64,000 nt of DNA from Macrobrachium rosenbergii (lineage: Eukaryota > Arthropoda > Malacostraca > Decapoda > Palaemonidae). A model generated the notes under the pieces. It was not told the origin of the DNA and searched no databases. It saw only the letters and a list, made by a program, of their open reading frames with translations. Within the stretch, counting starts at the first letter, position 1. Every line of letters starts with the position of its first letter. Positions 1-11,983 of the stretch are shown here, one piece after another. A program made the translations under genes and the position numbers. The stretch spans positions 469,534-533,533 of the forward strand of contig NC_089756.1 of NCBI RefSeq assembly GCF_040412425.1. The letters are read 5' to 3'.

Positions 1-52
1 CCAACACCTGCTGTACCAACCATCTCAAACTGCTAACTTGATGAGAACTGGC

Positions 53-70
53 GCTGCTGCTGCTGCTGCT
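53..70. repeat. (GCT)6 microsatellite
   Basis: Six perfect GCT triplets in otherwise unique sequence. There is no open frame around them that looks coding. Confidence 0.8.
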
Positions 71-235
71 GTGCTAATGCTGACTAAAGGCCATGCTGAT
101 CCTGACTGAAGGTGACAACAACCAGGTGATAGACGTCGCCTCCGTAGGCTACACCTAAAACAGTAATAGGACGGCAGGTAAAACAACCAAACATGTTAAA
201 CAAGGCTGTTTCAAAATAAAAATGTAAAACCTTAA

Positions 236-412
<177 letters not shown>

Positions 413-1009
413 ACAAATGAAATAGATATTATATTTTTATATATATATACAGTATGTACACTGTATAACTGTATACTTTTTCACAGTTATAAACTATCGC
501 CACTACTGTTCAGTAGAAGTCACTTCTATCGAGTCATTATTCAGAATGTAATATCGCTATTTTAGAAATAAATGAAAAAAGACATTGAATATTTTTCGTA
601 AGGTGTTAGAAGAAATTGCCTCTCGGTCTCTGAGCAACAGATTTGTTATAAAGTTTTGTTGTATAACAAATGCTCCAATTTGACTTTGTTGTGCATATCA
701 CATACCATTCTTGTAGATATGTGCGAAGAAATTCAAGGGCCTAGTCTTTTCATAATTCCCTAACTATAAGAATGTATTCTCTGACTTGTTTTGTATGGTT
801 CTGTTTGTTGGGTAGAGTACGTAGGTCCATCTGGAGTTTTTACTTTATTCAACAGCTTTCCTTTAAGAAAATGATTCACCTCTCATTTAAAAGGAATCAA
901 ACCGCATCTTCCAAACGATATCAAGTTAATGCATTGTGTTTTTCATATTCTTTAAGAAAATAAATTTTAATTTGATAATTCGGTCTCTGTTCCATGAATC
1001 ATTTTTTTG
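413..1009. other. AT-rich intergenic DNA, nothing recognised
   Basis: Apart from a short imperfect AT patch near 435-448, I see no gene, RNA or element signature here. Confidence 0.6.
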
Positions 1010-3700
1010 ATAGTAGTTATTTGCCATTAATGTCTAAAGCTATGCTATTTTAATTTGAAAATAGAGCAAGTCTTTTTCCTGACAAAAAACTTGTTTTTTC
1101 CCTTTTCTTGAAAATAGTAGTTATTCCCAGAAAATTGAAGGACTGCAAATTGCGTGCTAGACAACGCTGATCTTGTTTTTTTCGTGTGTTTTGAACGAAG
1201 AGTTATTTAGCGTATTGATGAAAAAAATAATGGCTACAGTTATTGATAAAAAAAAAAGTGATAACGCTGATAAAACACTTTTTTTTCGTGTGTTCTTAAA
1301 TTTTAATTTGATAATTTTTTCAAGGTATTGGCTTTCGAGGTCTGATAAAACTTGTTTTTTTTGTGTGTTCTTTAAAATAGTAGTTATTCGCCACGGTATT
1401 AATGAAAAATATTGAAGAAAGCTATGCTGTTTTAATTTGATAATTTTTCAAACGTGGGTATTGGCTTTCGAGGTAGACAACGCTGATAAAACTTGTTTTT
1501 TTTCGTGTGTTCTTTAAAATAGTAGTTATTCGCCACGGTATTAATGAAAAATATTGAAGAAAGCTATGCTATTTTAATTTGATAATTTTTCAAACGTGGG
1601 TATTGGCGTTTTCGAGGAGAGAACACTGATAAAACTTGTTTTTTTTTCGAATGTTCTTTAAAATAGAAATTATTCACCACGGTATTAATGAAAATATTGA
1701 AGAAAGCTAAACTATTTTAATTTGATATTTTTTCAAACGTGGGTATTGGCTTTCGAGCCGAGAGAACACTGATACTTGTTTTTTTCGTGTGGTAGTTATT
1801 CACCAGGTATTTTGGAAAAAATTTGATAATTTTTTATATTTTAATTTGGTAATTTCAAAGATTTCGAGGTAGAGAACACTGATAAAACTTGTTTTTTTTT
1901 CGTGTGTTCTTTAAAATAGTAGTTAACGGTATTAATGAAAAATATTGAAGAAAGCTATGCTATTTTAATTTGATAATTTTTCAAACCTTTCGAGGTAGAG
2001 AACACTGATAAAACTTGTTTTTTTTTCGTGTGTTCTTTAAAATAGTAGTTATTCGCCATGGTATTAATGAAAAATATTGAAGAAAGCTATGCTATTTTAA
2101 TTTGATAATTTTTCAAACGTGGGTATTGGCTTTCGAGGTAGAGAACACTGATAAAACTTGTTTTTTTTCGTGTGTTCTTTAAAATAGTAGTTATTCACCA
2201 CGGTATTAATGAAAAATATTGAAGAAAGCTATGCTATTTTAATTTGATAATTTTTCAAACGTGGGTATTGGCTTTCGAGGTAGAGAACACTGATAAAACT
2301 TGTTTTTATTTCGTGCGTTCTTTAAAATAGTAGTTATTCGCCACGGTATTGATGAAAAATATTGAAGAAAGCTATGCTACTTTAATTTGATAATTTTTCA
2401 AACGTGGGTATTGGCTTTCGAGGTAGAGAACACTGATAAAACTTGTTTTTTTTTCGTGTGTTCTTTAAAATAGTAGTTATTCACCACGGTATTAATGAAA
2501 AATATTGAAGAAAGCTATGCTGTTTTAATTTGATAATTTTTCAAACGTGGGTATTGCCTTTCGAGGTAGAGAACACTTATAAAACTTGTTTTTTTTTCGT
2601 GTGTTCTTTAAAATAGTAGTTATTCACCACGGTATTAATGAAAAATATTGAAGAAAGCTATGCTATTTTAATTTGATAATTTTTCAAACGTGGGTATTGG
2701 CTTTCGAGTAGAGAACTTGTTTTTGATTCTTTAAAAAGTAGTTATTCACCTGTATTAATGAAAATTTGATAATTTGATCAAACGTGGGTATTGGCTTTCG
2801 AGGTAGACAACGCTGATAAAACTTGTTTTTTTCGTGTGTTCTTTAAAAAAGTTATTAGCCATGGTATTAATGAAAAATATTGAAGAAAGCTATGCTGTTT
2901 TAATTTGATAAAAAAAACGTGAACAATAAAATTGTTTTTTCGTGTGTTCTTTAAAACACTGATGGTATTTTAATTTGATAATTTTTCAAACGTGGGTATT
3001 GCCTTTCGAGGTAGACAACGCTGATAAAACTTGTTTTTTTTCGTGTGTTCTTTAAAATAGTAGTTATTCGCCATGGTATTAATGAAAAATATTGAAGAAA
3101 GCTATGCTATTTTAATTTGATAATTTTTCAAACGTGGGTATTGCCTTTCGAGGTAGACAACGCTGATAAAACTTGTTTTTTTTTCATGTGTTCTTTAAAA
3201 TAGTAATTATTCGCCATGGTATTAATTCAAGAAAGCTATGCTATTTTAATTTGATAATTTTTCAAACGTGGGTATTGCCTTTCGAGGTAGACAACGCTGA
3301 TAAAACTTGTTTTTTTTCATGTGTTCTTTAAAATAGTAGTTATTCATGGTATTAATGAAAAATATTCAAGAAAGCTATGCTATTTTAATTTGATAATTTT
3401 TCAAACGTGGGTATTGCCTTTCGAGGTAGACAACGCTGATAAAACTTGTTTTTTTTTCATGTGTTCTTTAAAATAGTAGTTATTCGCCATGGTATTAATG
3501 AAAAATATTCAAGAAAGCTATGCTATTTTAATTTGATAATTTTTCAAACGTGGGTATTGCCTTTCGAGGTAGACAACGCTGATAAAACTTGTTTTTTTTC
3601 GTGTGTTCTTTAAAATAGTAATTATTCGCCACGGTATTAATGAAAAATATTGAAGAAAGCTATGCTATTTTACTTTGATAATTTTTCAAACGAAGGTAAT
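1010..3700. repeat. Satellite array, period about 142 bp
   Basis: The motif AACGTGGGTATTGGC recurs at 1451, 1593, 1736, 2116 and 2258, so the unit is 142-143 bp. Each unit has a T-rich block, the phrase TTCTTTAAAATAGTAGTTATTC, the phrase GAAGAAAGCTATGCT and a closing TTTCGAGGTAGA. There are about 18 units. Degenerate or shortened units lie near 1760-1870, 2700-2790 and 2900-2990. Two unit variants occur in blocks: one has GAGAACACTGAT (mostly 1.6-2.7 kb), the other GACAACGCTGAT (near 1.48 kb and from 2.8 kb on). Frames are closed, so it is non-coding. Confidence 0.95.
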
Positions 3701-4590
3701 TGCAGATATAGTAGCGTTTAATTTCCGTTTATATTGACATCATCTGAAGAGGTACTACAAAGGTAGTTGGGGGTTGGGTTACAGTTTAATAGGAAACTAC
3801 AAAAGTATAGTGATTAGAGGCTCTGATTTATGGATAATGGATAAAAACCCGCCAAAAGGACAAGGCTAAGCCTCAGCAATTTCTTTCCGGGAGTCAACCG
3901 GACTTTTCCTGCAACCTCCGAATAATTGAGCATATCGAGCTGCTAATCAAGAATGTAAATGCAATGTTGCAATATATTGCCTTTTCTAGCCATTCAGTGT
4001 TGACGGGCTACAATAGGATATTTTTTTCCAGGGTTCAGCTTGACTTTTCTTTAAAACTCGGTGTAATGCAGAACACTGAGCCTCTTAGAACAGGAATGCG
4101 AGATTGAAATATATTGCTATATGCTTGCAATACGACGACATTGCTGAAAGCAACGTATAAATCAACGAAATATATGGCCACTGGATTTCTTGGTGGGCAA
4201 CGGGATTTTTTCCTTCATAATGGATAAAATGCAGTCTGTTGACACACTGCTGACAAACAGGAGATGCTGCAATGTTTGCAATTGGTTTGCAGTGAGGTCA
4301 CGTTGCAAACAGCTCAAAACTCGTCTACGTATCAAAACCATATATATGGCATTAAAAATGTTTTTTTTTATTTCATCAACCAGTTTTTCCTTTAAACTGG
4401 ATAAAATGTAGTTCATTGGGCCGCAAATATAGTGTGAATGAGAAATTAGGATATAGTTCAGTTTGTTTGCAATGCGGCAGTGTTACAAAGTATCGCAAAA
4501 ATCGCCAGAATACCAAGGTTATATTTGCTGAATTATTTATAACATCAATAATAGTAGCAAAATTTTTTCATGACCACACAGTCATTTTTC
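3701..4590. other. Unassigned DNA between satellite and LINE remnant
   Basis: No gene is recognised. A weak phrase resembling TTTTTCC...GATAAAATG recurs near 4200-4230 and 4380-4410, which may be old repeat decay. Short open frames here have no recognisable motif. Confidence 0.4.
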
Positions 4591-5290
4591 CAATTATTGT
4601 TATCATTATTTTTATTTATTTGTTCTTTTTTTATTTGGTCTGTCTCAATCATCCTGTTCGACTGGGTGGTTTTTATAGTGGGGAGGGGGGTCGGGTTCCG
4701 GATTGCATCCTGCCTCTTTAGGAGGCCATCACTTTTCTCACTATGTGCGCTGTTTCTAGTAGCACACTCTTCTGCATGAGTCCTGGAGCTACTTGGGGAT
4801 CTAGTTTTTCCAGATTCCTTTTCAGGCATCTTGGGATTGTGCCTAGTGTTCCTATGATTATGGGTACAATTTCCACTGGCATATCCCATATCCTTCTTAT
4901 TTCGTACCATTTATTACTGCTAGCTAGCTGGTGTTTCTTGCACAGGTTCCAGTGGAGGGCTTTTGTTACTGGATCATGCCTCTTTTTGTACTGGTTCTGC
5001 GCGAGCACCAGGCATTCACTTGCTATGTGGTTTATGGTCTCGTCTTTCACATTGCACTTCCTGAATATGGGTGAGATGTTATCTCCATCTGTTGTCCTTT
5101 GAACATATCTGGTTCTTAGGGCCTGATCTTGTGCCACTGTTAGCATTCCTTCTGTTTCCTTCTTGAGTTCTCACCTGTATAGCCATTGCCATGTTTCATC
5201 GTTGGCCAGTTCTTTAGTCTGTCTCATGTACTGTCTGTGTATTGGTTTGTTGTGCCATTCCTCTGTTCTGTTTTTCATTCTCCTGCCTCT
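4590..5290 (-). pseudogene. R2-type non-LTR retrotransposon, C-terminal remnant
   Basis: On the minus strand the frame from about 5290 carries the hallmarks of the end of R2-like LINE polyproteins. These are a KP(I/L)H motif, an ETWQWL motif, AQDQALRT, a CCHC knuckle (CRKC-type, then ...H...C), the RHD motif and finally a GTLGTIP block before a stop near 4718. In this family the restriction-like endonuclease core lies between the knuckle region and the GTLGTIP block. Here that stretch is missing: the frame passes from KKHQL almost straight to IRRIWDMP. One in-frame TGA lies near 5175. An A-rich stretch around 4600-4640 may be the 3' end of the element. It joins the Gypsy integrase end near 5290-5330. 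Confidence 0.75.
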
Positions 5291-6569
5291 GTATATTTCT
5301 GGGCCTTCGTCTACTTTTATCAGTCCTTCTTATATGATTCCAGTGAACTACTTTTTCCTTTAGATAACTTTCATTGATTACCCTATATTTGTTTAATTTT
5401 AGCACTTCTACAACTCTATGTGGTCCATTGAATTTGGGAGATACCTTTACATTTGGCCCATCAAGAACATGATTTTGTACATACATTTGAGTACCTACTT
5501 TAATGTCTGGGTGAATGGTACCTTTATTATAATATTTGGCATGAGTATTATGACCCTCTTTTAATTTTTCCCTTGTTTTCATGATTGTCTCTTAAGTACG
5601 TCTGGTCTTCCATGCAACAGTCATCATAGTTATAAGTGTGTCTGGGTGATGTTGCATCGTCTAATAATGTGTCAGGCATTCTTTTTTGATAACCATATAG
5701 CAAAAAGTGTGGGGATTCTCCTATTGTCTCATTGACAGTATTATTCATTGTGAATTGTACGTCTTCTAATGCTAAGTCCCAATCGTCTGTCCGTGGGCTC
5801 ACTAAAGTTTTCAGGATATCCTTTATTTTACGATTAGTTCGTTCTACTGCTCCATTAGAACTTGCTTTATAAGTTGTTATTTGACATTTATTTATTGCAT
5901 AAAATTCACATATTTTCTTTAAAAGATCACTAGTAAATTCAGCAGCTTTGTCCGAAAGAAGAACTCGTGGACATGAATGTCTTGTGATAATTCTAGATTT
6001 AAGAGCTTCTGCAACTGTCGCTGCATCCCTATTTCTTACTGGTACTATTTCTACATATTATCTAGTTAAATAATCTAAGAAGACTAATATTTGTCTATTT
6101 CCCCTAATAATGGTTGGGAATGGACCTAAAAAGTCCATAGTGACCACGTGAAAAGGGTTTAATTCTGATGGATATTTTTCAAGTGGAGTTTTAAGATTTA
6201 TGTTACCTTTGTGTCGATTACAAACAACACAGTTGTTTTTGGCATCTTCACTACAATGTGGCCAAAAATAATTTCTTGTTATGATTCTGCTTGTCTTTTT
6301 AATTCCTGGATGTTCTGCTAACTTATATGAGTGTATTAGTTCTAAAACTTCTCTGATTAGTGTCTTTGGGATGTATAGACGAGAACAACCGTTCTTTTCT
6401 GCTGGCCCTTTATACAACAACCCATTTATTAATTCAAAATCAGGTTTTAAAGATTCATCAGTCATTAACTGTCCTACTATCTGTCTGATTTCTGCATCAT
6501 CTTCTTGTATTTTCACTTTTTCTAGATCAAAATCTACTACCTGACAACTAAAACAAAAGGTATTAGTGG
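5291..6569 (-). pseudogene. Ty3/Gypsy integrase domain, broken
   Basis: This is the integrase part of the minus-strand Gypsy polyprotein, which inserts the element's cDNA. In order it shows the HHCC-type zinc region (HPGIKKT... CVVCNRH), a first catalytic Asp in VTMDFLGPF, a second Asp in LLSDKAAEF and the Glu in NGAVERTNR. A C-terminal chromatin-binding-like region with VSPKFNGPHRVVEV follows and ends about 5.3 kb. The usual SDxGxEF glycine is replaced by Ala. An in-frame TAA lies just after FLDYLTR near 6058, and the frame changes near 5550, so this copy cannot make an active enzyme. No 3' LTR follows, because R2-like LINE sequence begins instead. Confidence 0.88.
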
Positions 6570-7301
6570 TAATGCATTTTTCTGTTTCTTCTTGAGATCT
6601 GGATAATGCATCTGCGTAGGTGTTAAATTTCCCTGGAATATACCTGAATTTATTGGGCAAATTCTAGTACACAAGTGAGCCATCTATTGAACTTCATGTT
6701 GTTGGTAAAGGCGCTCTTCTTAAATAGGTCGCAAATGGGTTTGTGATCAGTAAGCACATTAACCTTATGGCCTAAGAGTATGTGTCTAAATTTCTTTAAA
6801 CCCCAGTATAAAACTAAACATTCTCTTTCTGTGGTACTGTAGTTTCTTTCTGCTGGATTTAAAACTCTACTAGCACAATATACTTCCCTCATTTTAGTTG
6901 TTGCCTTTTGTAATAATACAGCTCCTATTCTTGTACTTGAGGCATCACAAGCTAAGTAGAAATCTTTGGAAAATCTGGATAAACTAAAACAGGGTTCCTG
7001 GTCATTTTGCTCTTTAGTGTTTGAAAGGCTGATTCTTGTTCATTCTTCCATTCATAATTTATGTCTTTCTTGGTTAATTCTGTCAAGGGTTTGGCTATAG
7101 TAGCAAAACCCTTTATGAAAGGTCTATAATAACCTGCCATACCTAGGAACCTTTTTAATGCTTTCAAATTAGTGGGAGCTGGGTAATCAACTATTGCCTT
7201 TATTTTACCTGCCTGCATGCACAGTCCATCTTCACTAATTACATGACCCAAGTATTCTAAGGATTTCATCAGGAATTGACATTTCTTTAATTTTATTTTT
7301 A
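6570..7301 (-). pseudogene. Ty3/Gypsy RT thumb and RNase H
   Basis: Minus-strand pol continues after the GAA-tailed insert with the RT connection motif LEYLGHVIS and a thumb with FLGMAGYYRPFI. The RNase H follows: NYSTTERECLVLYWGLKKFRH, then VLTDHKPI, closing with YIPGKFNTYADALSRS. RNase H degrades the RNA of the RNA-DNA hybrid. Frame changes near 6900-6950 and 6650-6660 break it. All motifs are in the usual Gypsy order (RT, RNase H, integrase), so this was one polyprotein. Confidence 0.88.
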
Positions 7302-7553
7302 GTTCTTCTTCTTCTTCTTCTTCTTCTTCTTCTTCTTCTTCTTCTTCTTCTTCTTCTTCTTCTTCTTCTTCTTCTTCTTCTTCTTCTTTTTTTAACGTGC
7401 TTTTTCCCATGTTTATATGGGGTAAGCACGGTGCCTTCTTTTGAAGGACTTTGATTTGGCGTTGGGATAGACCATAGTCTCGATCGGCTGCCCTGCCTGA
7501 CATCACTTAGACCCCGGTAGCGAATGTACAATGTATCGTACCAGATCACCAGC
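7302..7553 (-). mobile_element. SINE-like insert with (GAA)n tail inside Gypsy RT
   Basis: About 250 bp separates two parts of the RT that are otherwise contiguous (RLRIREL on one side, KIKLKKCQF on the other). On the minus strand the insert ends in about 28 GAA triplets (7302-7388), like a retroposon tail. Its body contains GATCGAGAC, which fits the relaxed Pol III B-box GWTCRANNC. I could not define a clean target duplication. The tRNA-like origin is inferred; the insertion itself is seen directly. Confidence 0.65.
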
Positions 7554-8332
7554 TCCCTAATTCGTAATCTCTCTAGGACCATTTCTAATGTCCTGAGGTG
7601 ACTTTCTAAGTCTTTGCTAAACATGATTACATCGTCTAAGTATACTGCAACATTTTCTATGTCCCCTAGAATTTGTAGCATTAATCTGACAAATGTTAAG
7701 GGGGCTGATGTTAGTCCAAATGTCATTACTTCAAACTGTGAATGTTCTTTATGTGTGCTGAAGGCTGTGAATGGTTTCGATTCTTCATCTAGAGGTACTT
7801 GCTAATATCCACTAAGCAAATCTAAGGATGAAAATATTTTGGCCCCTCCTAATTGAGCTAACATGTCCTGGATTACTGGCATTGGCATTCTATCTGGAAT
7901 TGTGTTGGAATTTACCTTCCTGTAATCCATTACAAGTCTCCAACTACCATCTGTCTTTGGAACAAGTAACAATGGGGAATTATATGGAGATTTAGAAGGA
8001 ATTACTACTCCATCTTCTTTCATTTTCTCTATCAACTTGTCAACTATGGGTCTCTGGTTTATGGGTAATCTGTAATTAGGAATGAAAAATGGCTTGGCTC
8101 CATCATCTAACAAAATTCTATGTTGTAGAACATTTGTTCTTCCTAGTTTATCTCCCTCTATAGCTATTATTACATTTCTGTATTTCTCTAACACCTGAAT
8201 TAACTTGTGTCTATTTTCTGGAAAATCTGTTTTGTTTACTTCTGAACTTATTTGAGAGTTTGGCCAGTTATAGAGAGAAATGCATTTTCTTCTAGTGTTA
8301 GTAAAGGATCGTTGATAGTGATTCCTATGCAA
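7554..8332 (-). pseudogene. Ty3/Gypsy reverse transcriptase, N-terminal part
   Basis: The RT palm and fingers copy element RNA into cDNA. Visible motifs in order are YNSPLLLVPKTDGSWR, VMDYRKVN, PMPVIQDML, SSLDLLSGY, MTFGLTSAPLTF and the catalytic YLDDVIMFS. An in-frame TAG directly follows SGY near 7803, where most relatives have an aromatic or His codon before Gln. The rest reads on in frame to the YLDD box. The domain ends at the GAA-tailed insert. The strand and order match the integrase and RNase H at lower coordinates. Confidence 0.93.
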
Positions 8333-9420
8333 AAGACAATGCCTGCGCGTATAGTGTTAATCTGTTATCTGAATAATTTTGGACATAAACCTCGCAGTTA
8401 TTATTGTTCATGTGGACTAGTGAATTATCCATTCTGACAAAATCTGGCAATTCTTCATTCAATAGTAGAACATCCTTACCCTTTACATCCTTTTTTAATC
8501 TCAAATGTATCTTTGTTAAACATATTGGATACAAAGTTACTGCTCTGTTGAGTATAAATTGTGCTTTATTATCATCAGCTGTGCTAACACAACATATTTC
8601 TTCTTCTTTTGTGTCTGAAAAATAACAAAGTTCTGCATCTACAGTGGTTTCTTCTGTTACTTCTATTATAGTATTTATGTCTGATTTATGTATTTTATCT
8701 AAGAGTAATACTTCATTTAGTATTTTTCCTTCATAATTCATTACTACATTGCTGCAATCATGAGTATAAGCGCCTTGATTTTCGTGAGATTCAGTGTTTT
8801 GGTAATCACCATTATTCATATCTTCGTAATTATTGATATTGGAGTATATATTATCTATATGTGTATTGTTGAGATGTTGCACTTCTCAACAATTCTGTAT
8901 TGTGGGATCTTGGGAATTCCTCTTTTCTATATATTTTCATTTTATCTTGCTTGCTATGGTTACTTATCTGTCTTTCCTGTATGTTCGTTTCGCTTGTCGA
9001 AACTGTCTCAGAGAAATTTATCAGATTTGGGTGAAACTTCTCTTTGTCAAGCGTAAAACATACGCTCTTCTGATTATCTTGTTTCAGGCTAATCTTGCTT
9101 TCACTACAATCTAATATCATTCCACATCTCCTCATTGAATGAGAACAATACTTGTGCGGGAAAAAATATGTCATCTAAAACTAGGAAACTTTCAATAAAT
9201 TTATGTGATAATATAGCAATTTCTAGGTTCACATTCCCTAGACTTTTAATCTGTTTCCCCGATCTATATTACTCTACTTTGACTCTGAATCTGAGTTTCT
9301 GCAATGCCCAAATATTTTGTCAAAGTTATTTTATCAATTATATTTACGGTGCTACCTGAATCAGTGAGTACTGTGCATGTCATTCCATTTACCGGAATTT
9401 TTACTATAGGCAGATACTTT
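8325..9420 (-). pseudogene. Ty3/Gypsy protease and linker to RT
   Basis: The retropepsin-type active site reads LTDSGSTVNIID on the minus strand at about 9335-9385. It is followed by about 500 bp of linker rich in Asp, Glu and Asn. The linker runs into a 185-codon open frame (8325-8882) that ends with a conserved-looking stretch preceding the RT. The protease would cut the gag-pol polyprotein. In-frame stops lie near 9270 and 9420, and the frame changes near 8850. Assignment rests on the DSG motif and on its place between gag zinc knuckles and RT. Confidence 0.8.
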
Positions 9421-9559
9421 CAATTTATTCCTTCCTCTTTCATGGAAAATATTACTTCTTTGCTGTGTAAATAGGAAAATGCGGATGAACCTTCATTTCC
9501 CATTGTAACTTTTTCTTCTTTTTCTCTTTCATCTCCTTGAAGTGATTCACTTTCTCTTC

Positions 9560-10094
9560 TCTGTAGAGGGGTTGATTGTCACTGGTTAGACGCTTTATTT
9601 ATTTTCGGGCGACTGTTACTTATCTCTGCAGTCTCTTTATTGGCTTCCTTATTATTGAACCAACAGTACCGAGTTAACGCCCGGTCTTTTTGCAAACTGC
9701 ACATATTTTAGGCTTTCTACATTCGTTAGTGGAATGGTTTGCATACCCGCAGTTTTCACATGTTATTTTTGGTCTAGCTCCTTGAGCTGCATAATTCTCT
9801 GGTTTTGAATTATTCATGTTTGGATATTGACTAGTATGATATCTCATGGGTGGACCGTGGAATTGTCCATTCCTCGATGCATTCTGTCTTCCTTTCTGGT
9901 TTGGATTCCACGTTCTTCGAGTATTTTGTGCATAGTTCCTTTGAAAGGAAGTTTGTCTATTCCCTACTTGTCCTGAATAATCTTGTACATGTTATTTCCT
10001 CTACATGACTCATTGGTATTTCTGCCCTTTCTTTTCTTTAGTGTTTCTGTTACCCCTACAAATTCCTTAGAAAAATCTATTTCTTCTGAATTTC
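9560..10094 (-). pseudogene. Ty3/Gypsy gag, C-terminal zinc-knuckle part
   Basis: The minus-strand reading shows an Asn- and Gln-rich stretch and then the CCHC knuckle CENCGYANHSTNEC at about 9715-9760. A second knuckle follows whose expected His is lost (CAVCKKTG, then a shift, then RYCWF). Knuckles of this kind bind element RNA during packaging. Frame changes near 9690 and 9990 and a TGA near 9580 show decay. At 10094 the sequence runs directly into the 33-bp minisatellite, which replaces the middle of gag. Confidence 0.82.
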
Positions 10095-11983
10095 TTGTCT
10101 CATGGCTATTAAAGCGGTAAGAATTTCTTGTCTCATGGCTATTAAAGCGGTAAGAATTTCTTGTCTCATGGCCATTAAAGCGGTAAGAATTTCATGTCAC
10201 ATGGCTATTAAAGCGGTAAGAATTTCTTGTCTCATGGCTATTAAAGCGGTAAGAATTTCTTGTCTCATGGCTATTAAAGCGGTAAGAATTTCTTGTCTCA
10301 TGGCCATTAAAGCGGTAAGAATTTCTTGTCTCATGGCTATTAAAGCAGTAAGAATTTCTTGTCTCATGGCTATTAAAGCGGTAAGAATTTCTTGTCTCAT
10401 GGCTATTAAAGTGGTAAGAATTTCTTGTCTCATGGCCATTAAAGCGGTAAGAATTTCATGTCACATGGCTATTAAAGCGGTAAGAATTTCTTGTCTCATG
10501 GCTATTAAAGTGGTAAGAATTTCTTGTCTCATGGCTATTAAAGCGGTAAGAATTTCTTGTCTCATGGCTATTAAAGCGGTAAGAATTTCTTGTCTCATGG
10601 CTATTAAAGCGGTAAGAATTTCTTGTCTCATGGCTATTAAAGCGGTAAGAATTTCTTGTCTCATGGCTATTAAAGCAGTAAGAATTTCTTGTCTCATGGC
10701 TATTAAAGCGGTAAGAATTTCTTGTCTCATGGCTATTAAAGCGGTAAGAATTTCTTGTCTCATGGCTATTAAAGCGGTAAGATTTCTTTTCTTGTCTCTT
10801 GGCTCATTAAAGCGGTAAGAATTTCTTGTCTCATGGCTATTAAAGCTGTAAGAATTTCTTGTCTCATGGCTATTAAAGCTGTAAGAATTTCTTGTCTCAT
10901 GGCTATTAAAGCGGTAAGAATTTCTTGTCTCATGGCTATTAAAGTGGTAAGAATTTCTTGTCTCATGGCTATTAAAGCGGTAAGAATTTCTTGTCTCATG
11001 GCTATTAAAGTGGTAAGAATTTCTTGTCTCATGGCTATTAAAGCGGTAAGAATTTCTTGTCTCATGGCTATTAAAGCGGTAAGAATTTCTTGTCTCATGG
11101 CTATTAAAGCGGTAAGAATTTCTTGTCTCATGGCTATTAAAGCGGTAAGAATTTTTTGTCTCATGGCTATTAAAGCGGTAAGAATTTCTTGTCTCATGGC
11201 TATTAAAGCGGTAAGAATTTCTTGTCTCATGGCTATTAAAGCGGTAAGAATTTCTTGTCTCATGGCTATTAAAGCGGTAAGAATTTCTTGTCTCATGGCT
11301 ATTAAAGCGGTAAGAATTTCTTGTCTCATGGCTATTAAAGCGGTAAGAATTTCTTGTCTCATGGCTATTAAAGCGGTAAGAATTTCTTGTCTCATGGCTA
11401 TTAAAGCGGTAAGAATTTCTTGTCTCATGGCTATTAAAGCGGTAAGAATTTCTTGTCTCATGGCTATTAAAGCAGTAAGAATTTCTTGTCTCATGGCTAT
11501 TAAAGCGGTAAGAATTTCTTGTCTCATGGCTATTAAAGCGGTAAGAATTTCTTGTCTCATGGCTATTAAAGCGGTAAGAATTTCTTGTCTCATGGCTATT
11601 AAAGCGGTAAGAATTTCTTGTCTCATGGCTATTAAAGTGGTAAGAATTTCTTGTCTCATGGCTATTAAAGCGGTAAGAATTTCTTGTCTCATGGCTATTA
11701 AAGAGGTAAGAATTTCTTGTCTCATGGCTATTAAAGCGGTAAGAATTTCTTGTCTCATGGCTATTAAAGAGGTAAGAATTTCTTGTCTCATGGCTATTAA
11801 AGCGGTAAGAATTTCTTGTCTCATGGCTATTAAAGCGGTAAGAATTTCTTGTCTCATGGCTATTAAAGCGGTAAGAATTTCTTGTCTCATGGCTATTAAA
11901 GAGGTAAGAATTTCTTGTCTCATGGCTATTAAAGCTGTAAGAATTTCTTGTCTCATGGCTATTAAAGCGGTAAGAATTTCTTG
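10095..11983. repeat. 33-bp minisatellite grown from gag, clean part
   Basis: About 57 almost identical 33-bp units, each containing GTCTCATGGCTATTAAAG and GGTAAGAATTTC. Variants are single bases (for example GCGG, GTGG, GAGG or GCAG before TAAG). The length is 11 codons, so several frames stay open on both strands (MAIKAVRISCL on plus, RNSYRFNSHET and LTALIAMRQEI on minus). The long open frames are by-products of the repeat length. In the gag reading the unit is LTALIAMRQEI. It joins sensible gag sequence on both sides, so the unit probably began as a single copy in gag. Confidence 0.95.

Noticed and set aside
4162..4416. Small frames on both strands near 4.2-4.4 kb
   Set aside because: They overlap on opposite strands and have no recognisable motif or neighbours.
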